This document shows, piece after piece, positions 59,240 to 64,000 of a stretch of 64,000 nucleotides of DNA. Numbering within the stretch: the first letter of the stretch is position 1; each line of letters begins with the position of its first letter. The DNA lies in contig NC_056761.1 of NCBI RefSeq assembly GCF_018687715.1, forward strand, positions 20,080,001 through 20,144,000. The letters run 5' to 3'. The notes under the pieces are model-generated. The model had not been told where the DNA came from. It did no database searches and saw only the letters and a program-made list of their open reading frames with translations. The translations under genes were made by a program, and so were the position numbers. Source of the DNA: Carya illinoinensis (Eukaryota; Streptophyta; Magnoliopsida; Fagales; Juglandaceae).

Positions 59240-59770
59240 TACCCCAAATCACAATATAATCACAAAATAACTACACAGCTAGATCACAATATAATCACAA
59301 CATAATCACAATATAATCCAATAAATCACAACATAATCTAAGATGTGAGCCTACAAATCACAATATAATCACAAAATAAATCACCACATAAACACAATAT
59401 AATCCCACAAAACACAATGTAATCCCACAAAACACAAAAATCACAAAATAAATTACAATGTAATCACAAAATAAATCACAACAAAATCCCACAATTCACT
59501 ATATAATCCAATAAATCGCAATATAATACCACAAATCACTATCTAATCATAAAATAAATCACAAGATAATCACAATATAATCCCGCAATTCACAATATAA
59601 TCCAATAAATCACAACATAAACACAATATAATTCTACACATCACAATATAATAACAAAATAAATCACAATCTAAACACAACATAATCCCACAAATAACAT
59701 AAATCACAATATAATCCAACAAATCACAATATAATCACCAAAATCAAAATATAATCACAAACTCAAGTTT
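59240..59770. repeat. AT-rich minisatellite, CACAATATAATC units
   Basis: Dozens of copies of AATCACAATATAATC, ATCACAAAATAAATCAC and ATCCCACAAATC variants, with a period of about 15-18 bases and variable phase. Strongly strand-asymmetric: C but almost no G. Confidence 0.85.
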
Positions 59771-60017
59771 AGAAATATACCTAGCTAAAATCACAAATTT
59801 TTTTATCTCACAACCTTCAACAAACTCCAACAATTATTCCTTCAAAATAAACACAATATTAATTAACAAACAATAACCACAAAATAAACACAATAAATAC
59901 AATATTAATTAACAAACAAAATAAACACAATAAACACAAAAAATATTCCTTAAAAATTAACAAATCAAAATAACCACAAAATAAATACAACAACTACCTT
60001 TAATGCAAAACCTTACA

Positions 60018-60083
60018 AGTACTCTCTCTCTCTCGGTCACTCACTCTCTCTCACATGAAACACACACTCTCTCTCTCTCTGTC
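60018..60083. repeat. CT-rich microsatellite
   Basis: (CT)n runs broken by CACTCACT and CACACACT words. Confidence 0.8.
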
Positions 60084-60169
60084 ACTCACTCACAAGCACG
60101 ATTTCTTAAACATATCCCATACTTGTCTAGGGAGTTATAATATTTTTTTCAAAAATTTCAACCTATTGT

Positions 60170-62250
60170 TGTGACGCCCCCAAATCCCCACGCACGAATA
60201 CGAGAAAATCGAGATGTCCGGATGATGACACCACGGGTCATCACCTATTGACGTGTGCCAAGTGTGTGTATAAGCGACGAATGTGCACGAGAAATACGCA
60301 GCGAAAACCAAGTCAATAACTAAGTACCAGAATTTTTTCTTGTTTAATACAAATCTGTTCAAAACATACATAAATAAATATTACAAAATGCAAATATAGT
60401 TTTAAACCAAATACAAAACATAAAATCAGCATCCTCGCGGAGCCGCATCCTCGAGCTCAGCCTCCTCCTCGATCTCTGCACCAAAATCTACGGTACCAAA
60501 AATGGTGCCGCAGGTAAGTAAACTCCAAACACCACTTGATAAAAACATATAAAACTCAAACAATATGCATAAGAGAAAACCAATGCTCATGCGCCATAAA
60601 ACCATAATTTTTCCACGCACGCCAAAAAAACCCATTTGGCCCACAAAAACATATCCTTAAAACCAAGCCTCGCCATTATCCCAGATAATGGCCCAAACCA
60701 CCATTTTCCCAGAAAATGGATCAGAAGCCCCTCGAAAACCAAACCTCGCCATTTTCCCAGAAAATGGCCCACATCTGAAAACTATAAAAACAATCCGGTT
60801 ATGAATGCACCATGATCTCCCCCAGGGATCACCCGCACACCCTGGCTCTGTGCCACACCGCAGGTAATGACTATGCATGTGACACCTAAACGAGCGATGC
60901 CTAGACTCGCGCCCCGCGCGTACCTGGCCAGGCCATCCTCTAGTCCCCACCACTCTTGGGATCACGGAGTCGTCACGACAGCGTTACCGTATCGTGCGAT
61001 CCGGTTGTCGCCCTGCGACAACCCAGGGGATGTCACTCAGTATTATCCACTCTCGAGTGACCAGAGGAGCTCCACTGAGATAATAACCCATCCCGGCTTG
61101 GGCTCGTGAGACATGCGCACCCAAAAACCATTTACGCCAATAAAAAGGGATTTTCTCGATTAAAACAAAATGTACATAAACACAATATGCAACTCACGCC
61201 CCATGGTTCAAATAATCAAGCAATCACAAACAACCAAAACCAAGCACTTCGTCCTCAATCCATCCGACCCTCGAACTCCTCGAACTCAGTTCGGAATCAG
61301 CCAATCAACAACAATTAGATTATTGAATGAGCAAAATATATTTAAATCTAAAATTAGGGTTTGGAAAATACTTACAGCGCTATATGGTATTTTTAGAAAA
61401 CATGCGGCGTTGCAAACGGCGGAAGGAAAACAACGTAACAATGAAATTTCACTGTGGCCGTGGGTTGAACGGGGACAAACCAAGGCTCGGGATTGATAGG
61501 GAAGAGTCTAAAGATGTTTATGAAGCTAGTGGAAGTGGAGTTTGGCCGTGGGTGGAGGCGGAAACGGCGGAAGAAGGGCCGAAATGCCCAAAACGGAAAC
61601 TAGCTCGTGGGAGCTATTCTGGTGGCTTTTAGAGGCCGAAAATGGGTGGGTTAGGACGGAAAGGAGTCGGTGATGAAGTGGTGAAGAGGTGGTGGCCGGA
61701 GGTGGAGTGACGGCGGCAGATCGGAGCAAAAATCGCTCGGTTTGGAGGTGGATTTCTGGCTAAACGGCGACTCCGTTGGTGGTGGAATTTTGTGGGGTGG
61801 TTCACCGGAGGGAGGGGAAGATTTTGGTGGGGGTGGTGTGCCGCACGGTAGACGATGGTGGTGGTTCTGGGAGGTTGAAGCTTCTGGCCGTGAGGGAGAG
61901 GAGAGAGAGAGAGACGAACGGGGGGGTAACGCGCGGGAGGGGAGGGGAAAAAGGAAGGGAAAAAAGAAAAAAGAAAAAAGGAAAAAAAGAAAGCAAAGAG
62001 AAAAAGAGAAAAAGGAAAAAGGGAAAAGAAAAGATGGAGGGAAGAAATGAGGTCCAATCCTCACTCCGGAAAACAAAACAGATCTGCCGAAAACAAGATT
62101 AAAAACCGTAAAACGACTAAATAAAATAAACACCGCATCAAATAAATAAAAACCAATTAAAATACATTAATTTAAAATAAATAAACCAATATATTAATTA
62201 AATTAAAAACAACACTTCAGTGAAAATACACGTAAAAGTGGGTCATCACA
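60170..62250 (-). mobile_element. Gypsy solo LTR with ATTGT duplication
   Basis: On the plus strand it starts TGTGACGCCCCCAAAT and ends GTGGGTCATCACA, the inverse of the family's LTR. ATTGT lies at 60165-60169 and 62251-62255. It has 2081 bases and is diverged from the complete copy, with a different repeat block (CCATTTTCCCAGAAAATGG) in place of the 28-bp array. The empty site reads AACCTATTG...CAATAGGTT, a 9-base inverted repeat. Confidence 0.92.
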
Positions 62251-62282
62251 ATTGTGGCCACTTTTGCTGCTGCAATAGGTTA

Positions 62283-64000
62283 TGTGACGCCCCCAAATTC
62301 TGTTTGGGATTGGACGGACATTTGAAGCGTTGAGACATGTAACACAAGGTTACCTGCCCCTGTTCATGACATATAAGATGCAATATTCCTAACATCATCT
62401 AACATTATGCAATATTCGCAGCGGATAGATTTTTTTTCTTTAGCAATACTATGCACCAAATTGAAAATATCCCAAATGCTTAAAACATACTTCATACATA
62501 AAGACCCATTGAAGAACGAAGATCACAACACTAGTCCAAAATGGTTATGATCCAAAAAATACTGGAGATACAACTCCATCGTACAAGTAGTAATTTACGT
62601 TAATTACTATATTAACATTGGCGTTGCACCGTCACTCAGTCAACTGTATTTAGTTGGTCAGCTCCTGATTCTCCTTCAGGTCCTGTAACAAGATCTACCA
62701 TTCGGAGGGAATGATAGTTGGGACTACTATAGTGAGATTTGATTACAAATCTCAGTAACCTAACAAAAAACTTTCATACAGGCTAATGATGCATGGATGA
62801 CAATAAAAGTATGAATGCATAATCAAATTCATAAGTAATTAAAGAATAACTTGACGTACAACATAGTATAACTGACATAACTTAAATTGAAATGTGAACT
62901 GAACTTGACTTGACATGAACTTGATCTGAAACTTAACTTAACATGAACTTGCTCTGAAACTTGACTTAACATAAACGTGATCTGAAACTTATTCTTTAAC
63001 TGCTTAAATACATACTCCACAATTGTTGCGGCCCCATATGTTCTACATGTAAATACATACACTACAGTTGTTGTGGCCCCATATATTCTACAAGCCATAA
63101 TTGCTGTGTCTCACGTAGTGTATGCGTCACAATTGCTGTGACCCCATACATCGTGTGCCACAGTTGTTGTGGACCTCACAAAATTGAATGTAATTCAAGA
63201 TGAAACGTGACTAGAATATGAATGGACAGAAGCCCTGACGTAACATAACGTGACTTGAACATAACTTGAAAGACATGACCAACTTGAGATAGAGTTATAT
63301 AGTGACATGACTTAAACATGTAACACACAATATTTCATAACATGATATCACATGTAACAGAAACATACTTAACATGACATACTTGCAATAGTGAATATGA
63401 CATGACATATATAATAAAACACATACATAGACTGTAGTTCCTTTTCTTAGCACACATACACAGTAGACTGCTAGTAAGTTAAAAGCTAACTTACCTTGAT
63501 CTCCGCGTTTCCTATGAAAACTCAAGAGCGATCACGAGGAACTGTAATTAGTAATTCTAAAAGTTAGAACTACATCACTAGTAATTTTAAATATGGAAAA
63601 ATACTAACTTAAGAGTAAAATTTTCATTTTACCCTCTACATGTGAGAAAATAACCATTTTACCCATAACTTAAGGGTTTTGCATGCTAACTCCAAAAGTC
63701 ACCAAAATTTACACGCCTCATGTAAATTTTATCCTAAGCTCAAATATCAATTTACAAAAATTTAAAACTAATCACAACTATTAAAACTCCATAGGGCCGA
63801 AATTCCCATATGCTATTTCCTTTGATTTTTGTTTCCAACTTGTTTTGATCAACCTTTTGATCTATGACTTATAAAGATGTGATCTTCAAACCAAACCATC
63901 ACATGATTTAAAAATATGTTCTAAAACATATATAAGCTTCTAATTCAAGATCACATGGTTAAAAATTAACCAAAACATAAATTTAGCCAAGAACATCCAC
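62283..64000 (-). mobile_element. LTR of another Gypsy-like family, runs off window
   Basis: TGTGACGCCCCCAAATTC at 62283 is the inverted 3' end of an LTR, but the sequence behind it is unrelated to the family above. It contains two tandem arrays and no reading frame. The other LTR border lies outside the window, so a solo LTR and a complete element cannot be told apart. Confidence 0.55.
62905..63175. repeat. Two tandem arrays inside the terminal LTR
   Basis: At 62913-62998, 28-base units built on ACATGAACTTGATCTGAAAC occur three times. At about 63010-63175, units built on CACAATTGTTGTGGCCCCAT occur about five times at 30-45 base spacing. Confidence 0.7.

Noticed and set aside
59240..59770. 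CRISPR-like array
   Set aside because: The repeat is short, AT-only, without spacers of constant length, in a plant nuclear context.

Overview
This is nuclear DNA of a flowering plant, probably a woody eudicot. Genes are sparse, spliceosomal introns are plain, and nearly everything recognisable is a nested plant transposable element. A Fagales relative is a guess from a MITE family with a GTTTGG...CTATTTCATTACTATT layout. I see no complete host gene, tRNA, rRNA or bacterial feature.

Layout. 1-1692: right end of a hAT element with an AT-rich interior, running off the window. 1693-10237: a degenerate CACTA (En/Spm) element, CACTA-1, with subterminal CGTTCGAAC-type repeats, a broken TNP2-like transposase, a broken TNPA-like gene and a Copia solo LTR inside it. 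10523-11196: a hAT-like MITE with an exact 8-bp target duplication. 12293-21733: a structurally complete, young Ty3/Gypsy chromovirus (Tekay/Del-like) with near-identical LTRs, inserted in a MITE. 21771-25905: largely unique DNA with several MITEs and a possible SEC23-like exon relic.

25906-43190: the most interesting locus, CACTA-2, 17.3 kb, bounded by matching CACTACAAGAAATT termini and an AAT target duplication. It carries, on the minus strand with introns and splice sites kept, the C-terminal half of a plasma-membrane H+-ATPase of the AHA10/PH5 type. The exon for transmembrane segments 5-6 is missing, and one intron is enlarged by a Gypsy solo LTR. On the plus strand it holds a truncated TNP2 and an apparently intact six-exon TNPA-like gene. 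Exons of an unrecognised gene follow.

43471-52323: the 3' part of a LINE, split by a second captured-gene element, CACTA-3 (44632-52246, ACT duplication), which carries phase-compatible exons of an unrecognised gene. 53335-59115: a hAT element with an exact 8-bp duplication, holding another Gypsy solo LTR and a promoter/5'UTR-like block. 59240-59770: AT-rich tandem repeats. 60170-62250: a third solo LTR of the same Gypsy family. 62283 to the end: an LTR of another family.

The window reads as layered insertions. DNA transposons that pick up host exons (CACTA-2, CACTA-3, possibly the hAT) were invaded by one Gypsy family, present once complete and three times as solo LTRs. The complete Gypsy copy appears to use a ~100-nt intron between gag and protease to join its two reading frames.
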